From JANNNF01 sp963772935 (GTDB lineage: Bacteria; Pseudomonadota; Alphaproteobacteria; Rhodobacterales; Rhodobacteraceae), in NCBI GenBank assembly GCA_963772935.1, contig CAVYZK010000009.1, positions 1,240,001-1,304,000 of the forward strand: a stretch of 64,000 nucleotides of DNA. The letters are read 5' to 3'. Made by a program: the position numbers and the translations under genes. This document shows positions 46,624 to 57,043 of this stretch, piece after piece (within the stretch, counting starts at the first letter, position 1; every line of letters starts with the position of its first letter). Below the pieces are notes generated by a model. It was not told the origin of the DNA, ran no database searches, and saw nothing but the letters and a program-made list of their open reading frames with translations.

Positions 46624-47347
46624 ATGACGCTTTGGTCCCGTATTGCTGCCGCCCTGTCCTCTCTTGCCGCTGGTGAGGGGCTTTCGGCGGTATTTGACCA
46701 TCTGCGTACCGCGCAAAACCCCGACGGCCCCGAGAAATCGGTGGGATTTACCATTGCGGTCATTGCCTTGGGGGCAAAGATGGCCAAGGCCGACGGCACC
46801 GTGACCCGCGATGAAGTGTCGGCCTTTCGCCGGGTGTTCACCATTGCTGAATCAGACGCCGCCAACGCCGCCCGCGTGTTCAATCTGGCGCGGCAGGATG
46901 TGGCGGGGTTTGACGCCTATGCCCGCAAGGTCGCCGCGCTGTTCCGCCCCGAAGGCGTGCCGCTGTGCAGCGACGACCGCAATGTGCTGATCGACCTGCT
47001 GGAGGGGCTGTTCCACATCGCCATGGCCGATGGCCGCTATCACCCGGCCGAGGATGCCTATCTGGCACAGGTCGCCACCATCTTTGGGCTGGATGACCGC
47101 TGCTTTCGTGCGCTGCGGGCGCGGTTTGTCGAAGGAGCGGTGCGCGACCCGCTATGATGTGCTGGGCCTGCCGCCGGATGCCTCGCTGGATCAGGCGCGG
47201 GCCGCGTGGAAACAGGCGGTGCGCGACAGCCACCCCGACGCGATGATCGCGCGCGGGATTCCTGCCGAGGCTGTGCAACTGGCCACCCGCCGCCTGATCG
47301 CCATCAACGCCGCGTGGAAAGACCTGCAAGACCGGCAGGCAGCATAA
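46624..47347 (+). pseudogene. DjlA-like TerB + J-domain protein, frameshifted
   Basis: The first frame encodes a TerB-type helical domain (VGFTIAVIALGAKMAKADGT; LLEGLFHIAMADGRYHPAED). Near 47150 one extra C shifts the reading; DPYDVLGLPPDASLDQARAA and the HPD-containing VRDSHPDAM then supply a C-terminal J-domain to the stop at 47347. Together they make about 240 residues, the TerB-DnaJ layout of DjlA-type co-chaperones, without an evident N-terminal membrane helix. J-domains activate Hsp70 ATPase. The stop overlaps the next start. Confidence 0.85.
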
Positions 47348-48358
47348 TGGCCCTGCGCATCGCGACCTATAATGTCGCCTGGTTCAATGCGCTGTTTGAC
47401 GACGATGGCGGTTTGCTGGCCGATGATCAGCCATCGTCGCGCCACGCCATCACCCGGGCGGCGCAGATTGCCGCCTTGGGGCTGGTGTTCCGCGCGATGG
47501 ATGCGGACGGGGTGATGGTGATCGAGGCGCCGGATACCGGCAGCCGCAGGTCCACCATCACAGCACTCGAACGGTTTGCCGCGCAGTTCGGCCTGCGTGC
47601 GCGGCGCGCGGTGATGGGGTTTGCGTCGGAAACCGAGCAGGAAATTGCGTTCCTGTTTGACCCCGACCGCCTGACCCCGCGCCACGACCCGCAGGCAAGC
47701 GACACCACCCCCCGCTTCGACGGCAGCTATACCTATGACCGCGACACCGCCCCGCATCTGATCCGGTTTTCCAAACCCCCGCTGGAACTGACGGTCGCAG
47801 CCTCTGGCAAGACGCTGCGGCTGATCGGCGTTCATGCCAAATCCAAAGCCCCGCATGGCGCGCGGAACTGCGGCCGATGCTGCCCGCATTTCCACGGAAA
47901 ACCGACGCAAGCAACTGGCGCAATGCCTGTGGCTGCGCGCCCGGGTGGACGCGCATCTGGCGGCGGGCCACAGCCTGATCGTGCTGGGCGATTTCAACGA
48001 CGGTCCGGGGATTGATGATTACGAGGCGGTGTTTGGCCGGTCGGGGGTGGAGATCGTGCTGGGCACCGATCTTGCCGCCCCGCAGCGTTTGTACGACCCC
48101 CACGCCACCATGGCGCTTGCCAGCCGGGTCGGCCTGACCCCCACCACCGCCCGGTTCTGGATCGACCCGCAAAAGCGGTACTTTGAGGCGCTGCTGGATT
48201 TCGTCATGGTCTCGCCCGATCTGGCAGCACAAGGTCCGGTCTGGCGCATCTGGCACCCGTTCAACGACCCGGCCTGCCACGGCGACCGCGCGCTCAGCGA
48301 TGCGCTGTTGCAGGCGTCAGACCATTTCCCCGTCACGCTGGATTTCGCCGATCCATAG
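47347..48358 (+). pseudogene. Endonuclease/exonuclease/phosphatase family protein, frameshifted
   Basis: ATG 47347 gives LRIATYNVAWFNALFDDD, the EEP N-terminus with the metal-binding Asn, and MVIEAPDTGSR with the catalytic Glu. Just after GVHAKSKAPHGAR, near 47870, the frame changes; the LIVLGDFNDGPGIDDYEA motif and the final ASDHFPVTLDF (SDH catalytic His) follow to 48358. One extra G would explain it. The repaired protein is about 336 residues. EEP enzymes cleave phosphodiesters in nucleic acids or lipids; the substrate is unknown. Confidence 0.85.
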
Positions 48359-48400
48359 CCGTGAATTGAAATTGTCATCAAGCCTGCCCATATTGGTGGC

Positions 48401-48757
48401 ATGAAACAGATTGCCCTTGCCCTGCTGCTGTCCCTGCCCCTGTCGCCCGCCATGGCGCAGGACGCGCCCGCTGATGAAGGCTTCAGCCTGATGGAGGAAG
48501 GGGCCAAGCTGCTGTTCCGGGGCCTGATGAATGAAATGGAACCGGCGCTGGATGATATGGGCAAAGCGGTGGCGGAACTGGAACCTGCGCTGCGCGATCT
48601 GTTGGCCATGGTCGATGACATCCGCAACTATCAGGCACCTGAAAGGCTGGAGAATGGCGACATAATTATCCGCCGCAAAGTGCCGCTGGATACGCCTCTG
48701 GGTCCAAGGATCGCCCCCGACCCGCTGCCCGGCCCGAATGGTGAGATCGAGCTTTAG
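48401..48757 (+). CDS. Small secreted protein, unknown
   Basis: 118 residues with a Sec signal peptide (KQIALALLLSLPLSPAMAQ, cleavage near AQDAP). The mature part is an acidic amphipathic helix (MEEGAKLLFRGLMNEMEPAL, then DMGKAVAELEPALRDLLAMV) and a proline-rich tail (RIAPDPLPGPNGEIEL). Proteins of this shape occur in related genomes, sometimes mislabelled as AAA+ ATPases; no ATPase motif is present. Probably periplasmic. Confidence 0.75.
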   Translation: MKQIALALLLSLPLSPAMAQDAPADEGFSLMEEGAKLLFRGLMNEMEPALDDMGKAVAELEPALRDLLAMVDDIRNYQAPERLENGDIIIRRKVPLDTPLGPRIAPDPLPGPNGEIEL

Positions 48758-48805
48758 CCGGGCCTGTTTCGCCGCACGCCTACGCTTGCCTTGGGTCATA
48801 ACGAC

Positions 48806-48846
48806 CGATTTCTTCAAGGAAATCGAATGGAACCTTTGAAGGGTCC
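48806..48846. repeat. Paired-palindrome element, copy 3 (imperfect)
   Basis: CGATTTCTTCAAGGAAATCG (48806-48825, one mismatch) and GGAACCTTTGAAGGGTCC (48829-48846, one mismatch); centres 22 bp apart. Again lies between convergent gene ends. Confidence 0.75.
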
Positions 48847-48857
48847 GAACCGAGGTT

Positions 48858-50405
48858 TCAAAACTCCGCAGCCGCGTGAGGGATACCTGTAGCACCGACA
48901 GAAACCGCCGCAGGAAGGCGACCGGCGATGCCTTCGGGTCTGCCGCCGCGTCGCCAAACACAGCAATCGCCCGCAACGCTGCCATACGATCCGGGGCAAG
49001 CCCGGCCAGATCGCCCGCCTCGCGCAGCACATAGGCGTCTGCGATCACCTGCTCCAGCGGGGTCGCGTCGCCCCCCTGCCCGCCCAGCATTGCCACCAGA
49101 TCTGCCATTGTTTTGCCGTGAAGAGCGGCCCGCACATCGGCTGGCCAGTCGCGGGCAATCCGGCGTGACAAACGGGCACGGAACTGGGTTTCCACAAACG
49201 CGCCGTAAGGCAGGCCCGGCCCCATGCGCCCTTCGGCAGAGTATAGCGCGGTCAGATCAGGGTCTGGCGGCAGATCGGCCAAGGACAGCGTTTCAAGGTC
49301 GAAATCCGCTCCAAGCGCCGTCACGATCCCGAAGGCGGGCGGGTAAGACACCAGCGATGGCAGCGCCACATTGGTCAGGCCACCGCTTTGCGTGACGCTG
49401 TTCACATGCAGATGCCCCCCCGCATGCCACCGCACCCCCGCCGCACGCAGCGCCTGTGCCACCGCTGGCCCGGGCGTGCGGCGGGCAAAGCTGGTCTGGC
49501 CAAACAGCGCAACTTCTGATCCCGCCGCATCCGCGAACGGGTCCAGCACCGGGTAATGTGACACTGTGATCAAGGTCTTGCCCAACGCCCCAGCCCGGGC
49601 GGTCACATCAGCAATCCATGGCAGCAGGTGCGGCTTGACCCGCAACACCGCATTCCAGCCCGCATCGGTCGGGTCGATAAACGCCTTCTTGCGGGTGGCG
49701 TCCGTGCGGCCGGGGCGGGGTTCAAACACGTTGGCGTCAATCATCAACAGCCACAACCCAGGGGTCGGGTTCGACCAGATAGGACGCATCCATCAGGGGC
49801 TGGCTGACCGACCCATCCGCCGCATGGGCCAGATACATCCGGGCATGGGGGGCGTCTGACACCCCAAAGGGGCTTTCCCAATGCAGATCGCGGGGGTCAC
49901 GGAACAGCCCGTGGGCGGCCATGGGCAGCAAGGCGTCCGGCATCCCGCCACAGCGCATCGCGGGGGTCAGAATGGCCCCCTCCATGTTGGGATCGCTTGA
50001 GATCAGGACAGATTGGCCGGGTGCCGTGACCACTTGCGTTGACGTGTGCTTGCCATGCGGGCCGTAAAGATCATGGTTGCCGGGAATGGCGTAGAACCGC
50101 AGGCCAAGCGCGGTATAGCGGGCCAGCAGCGCGGCCAGCCTGCGCGTCGTCTCCTGCTGGCCATCGTCGGTGTAATCGCCCGCCAGCACAACATGGCGGA
50201 CGCCTACGTCAAGAACCCGGTCCAACGCGGCGGTCAGGGCGGCGGCGGCCTCATTTACCACACGGGCAGCGGTTTCCACTTGCGACCAAGGGCGCAGGGC
50301 CATGCGGCCCCGGCCAAGATCGACCCCCACCCCGAAATCGCCGAACGGGTCGTGGAAATGCGCGTCCGCAATCAGCGCGACGCGGAAGGGGTCACGCCCG
50401 GACAT
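48858..50405 (-). pseudogene. Metallophosphoesterase, frameshifted, C-terminus uncertain
   Basis: ATG 50405 starts RVALIADAHFHDPF (DxH metal motif); GDYTDDGQ and IPGNHDLYGPH follow. At the G4 run 49761-49764 one extra base breaks the frame, which resumes LWLLMIDANVFEP and carries TVSHYPVLDPF and the final GGHLHVNS motif. All five family motifs are therefore present across two frames. The second frame has no stop before 48317 and would run antisense through the whole secreted-protein gene, so I suspect a further error near 48890 and place the end at the TGA of the third frame (48858-48860). It hydrolyses phosphomono- or diesters; substrate unknown. Overlaps the methyltransferase gene by 14 bp. 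Confidence 0.7.
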
Positions 50406-50868
50406 ACAGGAAATAACGGTCGCTCGGCACGCCCTGCGGCAACGCCAGCGCCACAAGGCCCGGATGGTCCAGCGGCAAGCCGCTGACCGCGATGCCGCCG
50501 GGGGCCAGCACCCCCGCCACCAGACCGGGCAACCATGTCAGCGTCACGGCGTCCACATCCGCGTAGCCGGTGCCGATATCGGCATGGGCCAGCGCCGCCC
50601 CCTGCCCGACAAAGGCCAGCCCGGTCTCGGCAATCTCACCCAGCACCAGATCGCCGGGGGCAGGCAAAGATGACCCATGCGCCCCCAAAGCCCGGTCAAA
50701 GGCGACGATGCGGCGGGCGGGGAAAACTTCGGCCAGATGGCTATAGGTGCGGCCGTTGCCAAGGCCGATCTCAAGGATCGCCCCCTCCGGCAAGGCAAGG
50801 CTGCCCAGATGGTTCAGGATATCGCGCTGCGCGGTCAGGCGGCGGATGAAACTGTCAAGCCTGCTCAT
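50392..50868 (-). CDS. Class I SAM-dependent methyltransferase
   Basis: 158 residues, on the short side. ILEIGLGNGRTYSHLAEVFP is motif I for SAM binding; IVAFDRALGAH is motif II; later motifs are weak (LVAGVLAPGGIAVSGLPL). The substrate is unknown. It sits 4 bp after the nucleotide-sugar dehydrogenase and overlaps the phosphoesterase, so these three are one operon and the methyl acceptor may be a saccharide or lipid. Confidence 0.8.
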   Translation of the reverse strand: MSRLDSFIRRLTAQRDILNHLGSLALPEGAILEIGLGNGRTYSHLAEVFPARRIVAFDRALGAHGSSLPAPGDLVLGEIAETGLAFVGQGAALAHADIGTGYADVDAVTLTWLPGLVAGVLAPGGIAVSGLPLDHPGLVALALPQGVPSDRYFLYVRA

Positions 50869-50872
50869 ACGC

Positions 50873-52266
50873 TTACGCCTTCACGATATGCGCACCGGTG
50901 ATGCCCCGGCGGGCAAACACGTTGCGGGTGTCAATGATCAGGGGCGACCATTCGGCAAGGCTGGCATAGTCCACTTCATCGTGATCAGTGGCGATCAGCA
51001 CCGCGTCATGGGCGCTGACAGTGGCCTCGATCCAGCGGCCACCGACGCCCGCCCCATCAGCGCGCCATACGCCCGCGTTTTCGGAATTTGCGCCACGAAC
51101 GGGTCGTGATAGGCGGCCACGCCCCCCCGTTCCTCGATCAGTTCGATCAGCTTCAACGATGGGCTTTCGCGAATGTCGGGCACGTTTTTCTTGTAGGCAA
51201 GGCCGATCACCAGAATGCGCGACCGGCTCAGCGCCATGCCCCGCCGCCTGTCCAGCGCCTCGGCCAGACGGGTGACAACATGGCGCGGCATGGCGGAATT
51301 GATTTCCCCCGCCAACTCGATGAAGCGGGTGGTCAGGTCATATTCGCGCGATTTCCACGTCAGGTAAAACGGGTCGATCGGAATGCAGTGCCCCCCCAAC
51401 CCCGGGCCGGGATAAAAGGGCATGAAGCCGAAGGGTTTGGTTTTGGCGGCGTCGATCACCTCCCAGATATCCACGCCCATGGCCTCGTAGATCACCTTCA
51501 GCTCGTTCACCAAGGCGATGTTGACGGCGCGGAATACGTTTTCGGTCAGCTTCACCGCCTCGGCGGTGGCGGTCGATGAGACCGGCACCGTGGTCTGCAC
51601 CACGGCCCCGTAAAAGGCCTGCATCAACGCGCCCGCAGGCCCGCCATCGCCCGCGATAACCTTGGGGATGGTCGATGTCTCATACGCGCGGTTGCCGGGG
51701 TCTTCGCGTTCGGGCGAAAAGCCAAGCCAGAAGTCATGGCCCGATTGCAGCCCCGTGGCCTCCAGTATCCGTTTCACAGGTCCATCGGTGGTACCGGGGT
51801 AAGTGGTTGATTCCAGAACGATCAATTGGCCGGGGCGCAGGGTCTTGGCGATATCGTCACAGGTGCGGGTGATGTAGGACAGGTCTGGTTCGCGGTGTTT
51901 GGTCAGCGGGGTCGGCACACAGATCACGATCACATCGCAGGCCCCAAGCCCTGTGAAATCAGAGGTGGCTGTGAAGCGGCCAGCGTCAATCTCGGCGGCA
52001 AGAACAGGGGTGGGAACCGCCTCAATATAGCTGGAGCGGGCCGCAACAGCCGTGATCTTGCCGGGGTCGGTGTCAAACCCGATCACGGTAAACCCCGCAC
52101 GTGCCACGGCCATCGCCAAGGGCAGGCCGACATAGCCTAGACCGATGACCCCCACGCGGGCGGCGCGGGTTTGCAGCAGGGCAAGCAGGGGGGTGTGCGG
52201 CAAGATTGACCTATGTTTTCTGGCTATCCCCCGGAAATGCGGCAGTTTCAGAAGGCTGTCAAGCAT
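50873..52266 (-). pseudogene. Nucleotide-sugar dehydrogenase (UDP-glucose / UDP-HexNAc type), frameshifted near its end
   Basis: From ATG 52266 the protein has RVGVIGLGYVGLPLAMAVAR (NAD-binding), ICVPTPLTKHREPDLSYI, SFSPERE-type FSPEREDPGN, and the catalytic cysteine in PGPGLGGHCIPIDPF. Close to 51048 the frame changes; GGRWIEATVSAHDAVLIATD and IDTRNVFARRGITGAHIVKA finish the C-terminal domain at TAA 50873. Repaired, it is about 464 residues. The GPGLGGHCIPxDP form and TKHREPDLS favour the WbpO/WecC/TviB group that makes UDP-N-acetyl-hexosaminuronic acids over plain UGD. It supplies an acidic sugar donor to the neighbouring glycosyltransferases. Confidence 0.85.
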
Positions 52267-52324
52267 GGTGCATCGGTGCGGAAACCCGTCGCCCTTGGCC
52301 GGATTTGGCGCTAGGTTGGCCCGC

Positions 52325-53398
52325 ATGACCCGCCCCTTGCGCATCGCGTTCTACGCCCCGCTGAAAGCCCCCGACCATCCGGTGCCCTCCGGCGACCGCC
52401 TGATGGCGCGGATGCTGGTGGCCTGCATGCAAGCGGCAGGGCACCGCGTGACGGTGATGTCAGACCTGCGGGCCTATCTGCGCGATCCGGGCGATATGGC
52501 GGGCTGGGCCACCTTGCAAACCGCCGCCGCCGCCGAGGTCGCGCGTCTGGGTGATGTGCAGGCGGACCTGTGGTTCACCTATCACCCCTATTACAAATCG
52601 CCCGACCTGATCGGCCCGGCGATCTGCGCGCGGGTGGGGTTGCCCTATGTGACCTGCGAGGCGTCCTATTCCAGCCGCCGCAATCTTGGGGTTTGGTCAG
52701 ACATGCAGGCGCAGGTCTTGCAGGCGGTGCAAGGGGCGGCGCTGAACCTGTGCATCACCGACCGTGACAGGGCGGGGCTGCTGAATGCCGCACCGGGGGC
52801 TCTTGTCGCACGGTTGCCGCCGTTCATCGACAACACGCCGTTTGCCGCCTCCCCCACCCCGCGCCGTGGTCATCTGGTGACGGTTGCCATGATGCGGGCG
52901 GGGGATAAGGCGCAAAGCTATGCCCTGCTGGCGCAGGCTTTGGCCTTGCTGTCGGATGGGGTGGACTGGCATCTGACGGTGGCAGGCGACGGGCCTTTGC
53001 GGGCTGAGGTGCAGGCGATGTTCGGGGATCGTGTGACGTGGGTGGGGCAGCTTGACAGGGCCGGGGTGGCGGCCTTGCTGGCCACGGGGGCAGTTTACGT
53101 TTGGCCGGGGTGTGGCGAGGCTTATGGCTTGGCCTATCTGGAGGCACAGGCGGCGGGTCTGCCCGTGGTCGCCATGGCCGTGGCGGGGGTTCCAGAGGTG
53201 GTAAGGGACGGCGTGACCGGTTTTCTGGTGCCAGACGGTGATGCGGCGGGGATGGCTGCGGCGATAGCGCGGTTGCTGGGGGATGACGATTTGCGGGATC
53301 GGATGGGCCGGGCCGCACGGGCGCAGGTGCAGGCCGCGCATACGATGCAAGGGGCGGTGGTGCGGCTGGACGCGCTGTTGCAAAGGGTGCTCGCATGA
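52325..53398 (+). CDS. GT-B glycosyltransferase (GT4-like)
   Basis: 357 residues from ATG 52325; the open frame continues upstream into the divergent dehydrogenase region and is not used. A typical GT-B fold: N-terminal RPLRIAFYAPLKAPDHPVPS, and donor-binding C-terminal domain with VYVWPGCGEAYGLAYLEAQA (the E-x7-E motif) and LPVVAMAVAGVPEVVRDGV. It transfers a sugar from a nucleotide donor to a growing glycan; specificity unknown. GTGA-type overlap with the deacetylase gene. Confidence 0.88.
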   Translation: MTRPLRIAFYAPLKAPDHPVPSGDRLMARMLVACMQAAGHRVTVMSDLRAYLRDPGDMAGWATLQTAAAAEVARLGDVQADLWFTYHPYYKSPDLIGPAICARVGLPYVTCEASYSSRRNLGVWSDMQAQVLQAVQGAALNLCITDRDRAGLLNAAPGALVARLPPFIDNTPFAASPTPRRGHLVTVAMMRAGDKAQSYALLAQALALLSDGVDWHLTVAGDGPLRAEVQAMFGDRVTWVGQLDRAGVAALLATGAVYVWPGCGEAYGLAYLEAQAAGLPVVAMAVAGVPEVVRDGVTGFLVPDGDAAGMAAAIARLLGDDDLRDRMGRAARAQVQAAHTMQGAVVRLDALLQRVLA

Positions 53399-54102
53399 CG
53401 GACAGGTTCTTGCGCGCGCTCAATGCCCGCGCCGCCGCAGGCACCCCGGCGCAGTTCTGGCTGCGCGATGATGATGCGGTAGAGCCGACTGCCGCTTTGG
53501 ACCAGCTTTTGGCCTGCGCCCCAGTGCCGCTGACACTCGCCGTCATCCCGGCCTTTGCAGGGGCGGGTTTGGCGGAAAGGCTGGCAGCGGAACACCGTGT
53601 GACCGTGGCCCCGCATGGCTGGGCGCATGTGAACCACGCGAGCGAGGGGCAGAAGAAGCAGGAATTGGGCGACCACCGCCCCGCCCCGGTTGTGCTGGAT
53701 GAAATTGCCCTAGGGGCGGCAAAGCTGCGGGCACTGTTCGGCCCACAATACGCCCCGGTTCTGGTGCCGCCTTGGAACCGGATTGCGCCCGCTGTGGTGG
53801 CGGGCCTGCCGGGGATCGGCATAAGGGCGTTGTCCGTCTATGGCCCCGAAAAACCCGCCCCCCTGCCCCTGATCAACACCCATGTCGATGTGATGGACTG
53901 GCACGGCACGCGCGGCGGGCGAGATGATGCGGTGCTGCTGGAGGAACTGGCGCGGGCGATGGACCTTGGCACGCCGGTCGGCCTGCTGACCCACCATCTG
54001 GTGCATGATGCGCAGGTCTGGCGTTTTCTGGACCGGCTGTTCAGCCTGACCATCGGCCATCCAGGGTGCGTGTGGGTGGGCTTGCCTGATCTGCTGGCTT
54101 AA
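53395..54102 (+). CDS. Polysaccharide deacetylase-like protein
   Basis: 235 residues. The N-terminal FWLRDDDAVEPTAALDQLL and the VAPHGWAHVNH block correspond to the NodB fold (catalytic Asp-Asp and metal-binding HxxxH). PPWNRIAPAVVAGLPGIGI is the third motif. It removes acetyl groups from a glycan, consistent with its coupling to a glycosyltransferase. No signal peptide is apparent, so it may act on a cytoplasmic intermediate. Confidence 0.85.
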   Translation: MTDRFLRALNARAAAGTPAQFWLRDDDAVEPTAALDQLLACAPVPLTLAVIPAFAGAGLAERLAAEHRVTVAPHGWAHVNHASEGQKKQELGDHRPAPVVLDEIALGAAKLRALFGPQYAPVLVPPWNRIAPAVVAGLPGIGIRALSVYGPEKPAPLPLINTHVDVMDWHGTRGGRDDAVLLEELARAMDLGTPVGLLTHHLVHDAQVWRFLDRLFSLTIGHPGCVWVGLPDLLA

Positions 54103-54126
54103 ACGACGTCGCACCGCCGCGCACCC

Positions 54127-54167
54127 GAACCTCCGAAGGTTCCGTTACGATTTCTTCAAAGAAATCG
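54127..54167. repeat. Paired-palindrome element, copy 4
   Basis: GAACCTCCGAAGGTTC (54127-54142, one mismatch) and the perfect CGATTTCTTCAAAGAAATCG (54148-54167); centres 23 bp apart, between the convergent deacetylase and ABC genes. Confidence 0.8.
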
Positions 54168-54287
54168 GGGGTCAGCGCGAGGGGCTTCGTCGGGTCTGAC
54201 CTTTAGAGTCGGATGACCCTTCCCTGAACCAACCTTCCTCAGCCCGGCATCAAGCGCGCAGCGCGCCGGGCAACAGGGCCGGTTCCA

Positions 54288-54306
54288 TGAGGGGGTATCC
54301 CCCTCA
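54288..54306 (-). terminator. Hairpin spanning the ABC gene stop codon
   Basis: Perfect TGAGGGGG / CCCCCTCA stem with a TAT loop; the minus-strand stop TGA is inside the stem. A second stem CCCGGC / GCCGGG lies at 54243-54270. Together they probably end the long minus-strand glycan operon. Confidence 0.55.
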
Positions 54307-56980
54307 GACCACAGCCTCGTCCGTCAGCACCGCGCCGTTGCCAAAGGTCACGACCCGCTGAAAATACCCGGCATAGGCTTTGGAGACCAACACCCAGACC
54401 ACCGCCGGATTGTCACCCTGATCTTGCAGGAATGTCAGTGTGGCGCGCACGATCTGATCTTGCGTGGCCGCGTCCAGCGCCGACAGCGCGCGGTTGAAGA
54501 CATAGGCATCTGACCGCCGCAACAAGGCGCGCGCGAAGTTCAGCTTCTGGCGCTGCTGCACCGTCAGCCGCCGCCCCGCAGCCCCCAGATGATAGTCCAG
54601 CCCCATCGCAAACACCTGGGCGTAAAGTGCTGGCCGAGCGCGCAACAGGCCCAGCAGAACCTCGCGGATCTGGCGGTCGGCATCACTGAATTTCTGGTTG
54701 ATCTTGCCGAACACGATGTTGTCGATCAGGTTGCCCGCCACCAGATAGCGGTCAGGATCATAGCGTTCGATCAGCGGGCGCAGATGCAGCGGCAGACCTG
54801 CGTGAAAGAAATCGCGCACCGCGACGATCATCTCCATCACCTCGGCGTCCAGCAGGCCAAAGCGGTACTGCGGTTCGATATACTGAAAGGCAAGGCCGAT
54901 CATGGTCTGGCGGTCGGCCTCTTTGACCCGGGCAAAGGGCAGGTTGCGCAGCTTGGGCAACAGCGCCTTCAGCAGGGGCACATCTTCAGGCTCCAGATAG
55001 GCAAGCCGTTGAAAGTACGGGTGATCCGGGGCGAGGTCTTCAAACAGCTCGACCGTGTTTTCCGCGATCCGCACGCCCATGCGATACAAGATGGCCTGAA
55101 GGCCGGAGTTCGCCAGTATCTTGCTGAAATAGGCCCCGCCCTCGGCCCGGCCCATCTGGTCCTTCACATCGGTAAAGACGCCAAACAGCAGGTTGTCGAT
55201 CACCCGGGCCTCGGTGTTGTAACTGCCCGCCTGAAACGGCACCACAAGGTTGGCGCGGTCCATCTGGTCCAGCGCGGCGCGGAACTCGGCCCGCAGGGTC
55301 AGGATTTGCCCCGCAAGGTCAGGGTGAGCGGTGGTGTTCAGGGTGGAGAACATCGCAAAATCCACCACCTGATCGGTCAGCCCCACCACATCCAGCACCG
55401 CCATCATCGCGCCTGCCAGCCCGTCATCCCCATGCGCCGTGACGGCGGCAGGGTCGATCCAGTCGGCGGTGAAGGCGAGGTCTGGGTTGCCGGATTTGCG
55501 GGCCTCAAGGCTGATGCGGCGGCGGGCGGCGGCGGGTTTGCCTGCCAGCACGGGTTCGGCCAAAGGCGCATGTTTCAACCCGTAGGCCAGATTGTCACGC
55601 AGCGTGCCCGAGAAGAAATAAGTGTCCGACGAGGCATAAGTGATCCGCCGCCCGGCGATGGATTCCGGCAAAGTGTTCAGGTCATGATCCCCCAGCAACA
55701 CCCGCCCCCCCACTGGGGCCACAAGCCGCGCCAGTACCTCGGCCAGCGCATCGGCCCCGGATGTCGCATCGCCGACCACCGCCACCACCTCGCCCGGGTC
55801 CACCCGCAGTGACACATGATCCAGCCGTTTTGCACCCGAGTCATCCTCGACCGTCAGGTTAGAGATGATCAATGGCAGGCGCAGACGCGGGGCATAGGAC
55901 GCATCTGGGGTGTGCAGGGTGGCATCGGCCATGTCCGCCGACTGAAACTGTTCCACCACCTGTTCATATTTGACCTGCACGTCCTGCCGGGTCAGATCCC
56001 AGTCGATCAACTCCTTCAACGGCCCCGGCAATTCCTTGTAGGCGTTGATCACCGCGACCAGTTGGCCCACATCAAGATCGCCCTTGATCGTCAGATACCC
56101 GCCAAAAACGTAGAACAGGAACGGCGTCAGTTGCGCCAGAAAGTTGTTCAGGAATTTCACCATGAACTTGCGTTTGTAAATCTGATAGCGGACGTGGAAA
56201 ATCCCTGCCAACCGATGCGCAATATCGGCACGTTCGTAGTTCGAGGTGTCATTGGCCCGCACCGCGTTCATGCCATCGACGATTTCAGTGACACGCCCCG
56301 CCAGATGCCGGGCCTGCAACTGACGCTCGCGCCCCAACTCGATCAGGCGGCGGCGCAGGGGTGGGATGATGCCGAACTGCACCGCCACCATGAACAGCGC
56401 GATCATCCCCAGCCAGAAATGCTGCACAAAGATGAAGAACAGCGCCGTCAGCGCCTGCCCCCCCAGCAACACCGGCTGCACAAAGGCATCGCCGGTAAAG
56501 CCGCCCAAGAGGCTCCACCTCGTCCTTGACCATGCTGGCGACCTCGCCGCCCTTGACCTGTTTGAACGACGCGGGCTGAAACCGCAAAATACGGTCCACC
56601 AGTTCAAACCGGATGCGGCGCAGCAGGCGTTCGCCCAGCAAGCCTTTGTAGATGTTGATATAATATTTGAACAACCCGTTGATGATAACCAAGGTCAGAA
56701 ACGCCATGCTCAGACCCAGCAGGGTTTGCAGGCGGTCAAGCTGCATGCCGCCGATCAGGTTGACCTCGCCCAGCCATGGCAGGGTCAGGGTGTAGGGCGC
56801 AAAGGTCTGCGTCGCGGCGTAGGTTTCAAACCCGGTGCCGAGGATGGGGCCGTTCACGATCAGCTTGGGCAGGTCCAGCGCAAGGTAATAGGGCAGCATC
56901 GACAGCACGGCGATGCACAGAATCCAGATCTGTTGGGGCCGGGTGTGCCGCCAGATGTAGCGTGAAAAGCTGGGTTCCAT
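54304..56980 (-). pseudogene. ABC exporter-like protein with degenerate ATPase domain, frameshifted
   Basis: From ATG 56980 (GTG 57004 is the alternative) the frame gives six-helix exporter segments up to MVKDEVEPLG; near 56508 one extra G moves it to the frame that starts GGFTGDAFVQPVLLGGQALT and runs to 54304. Full length is about 890 residues, far more than the usual 580-600. All nucleotide-binding motifs are altered: Walker A GDATSGADAL (no lysine), Q-loop YASSDTYFF, signature RRLTVQQRQKLNFARAL, Walker B AYVFNRALSALD (no Asp-Glu), and no H-loop histidine (LVSKAYAGY). About 300 extra residues lie between Q-loop and signature, where the LRDNLAYG motif recurs as VIDNLLFG and LIDNIVFG. It closes the glycosyltransferase operon and may be a non-ATPase export or assembly factor. 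Confidence 0.8.
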
Positions 56981-57043
56981 GCGGATCGTCCGATCAAAAT
57001 TCACAGATACCCGTAGCCGAAATCTGGGCAGCAGACAGGGTAA

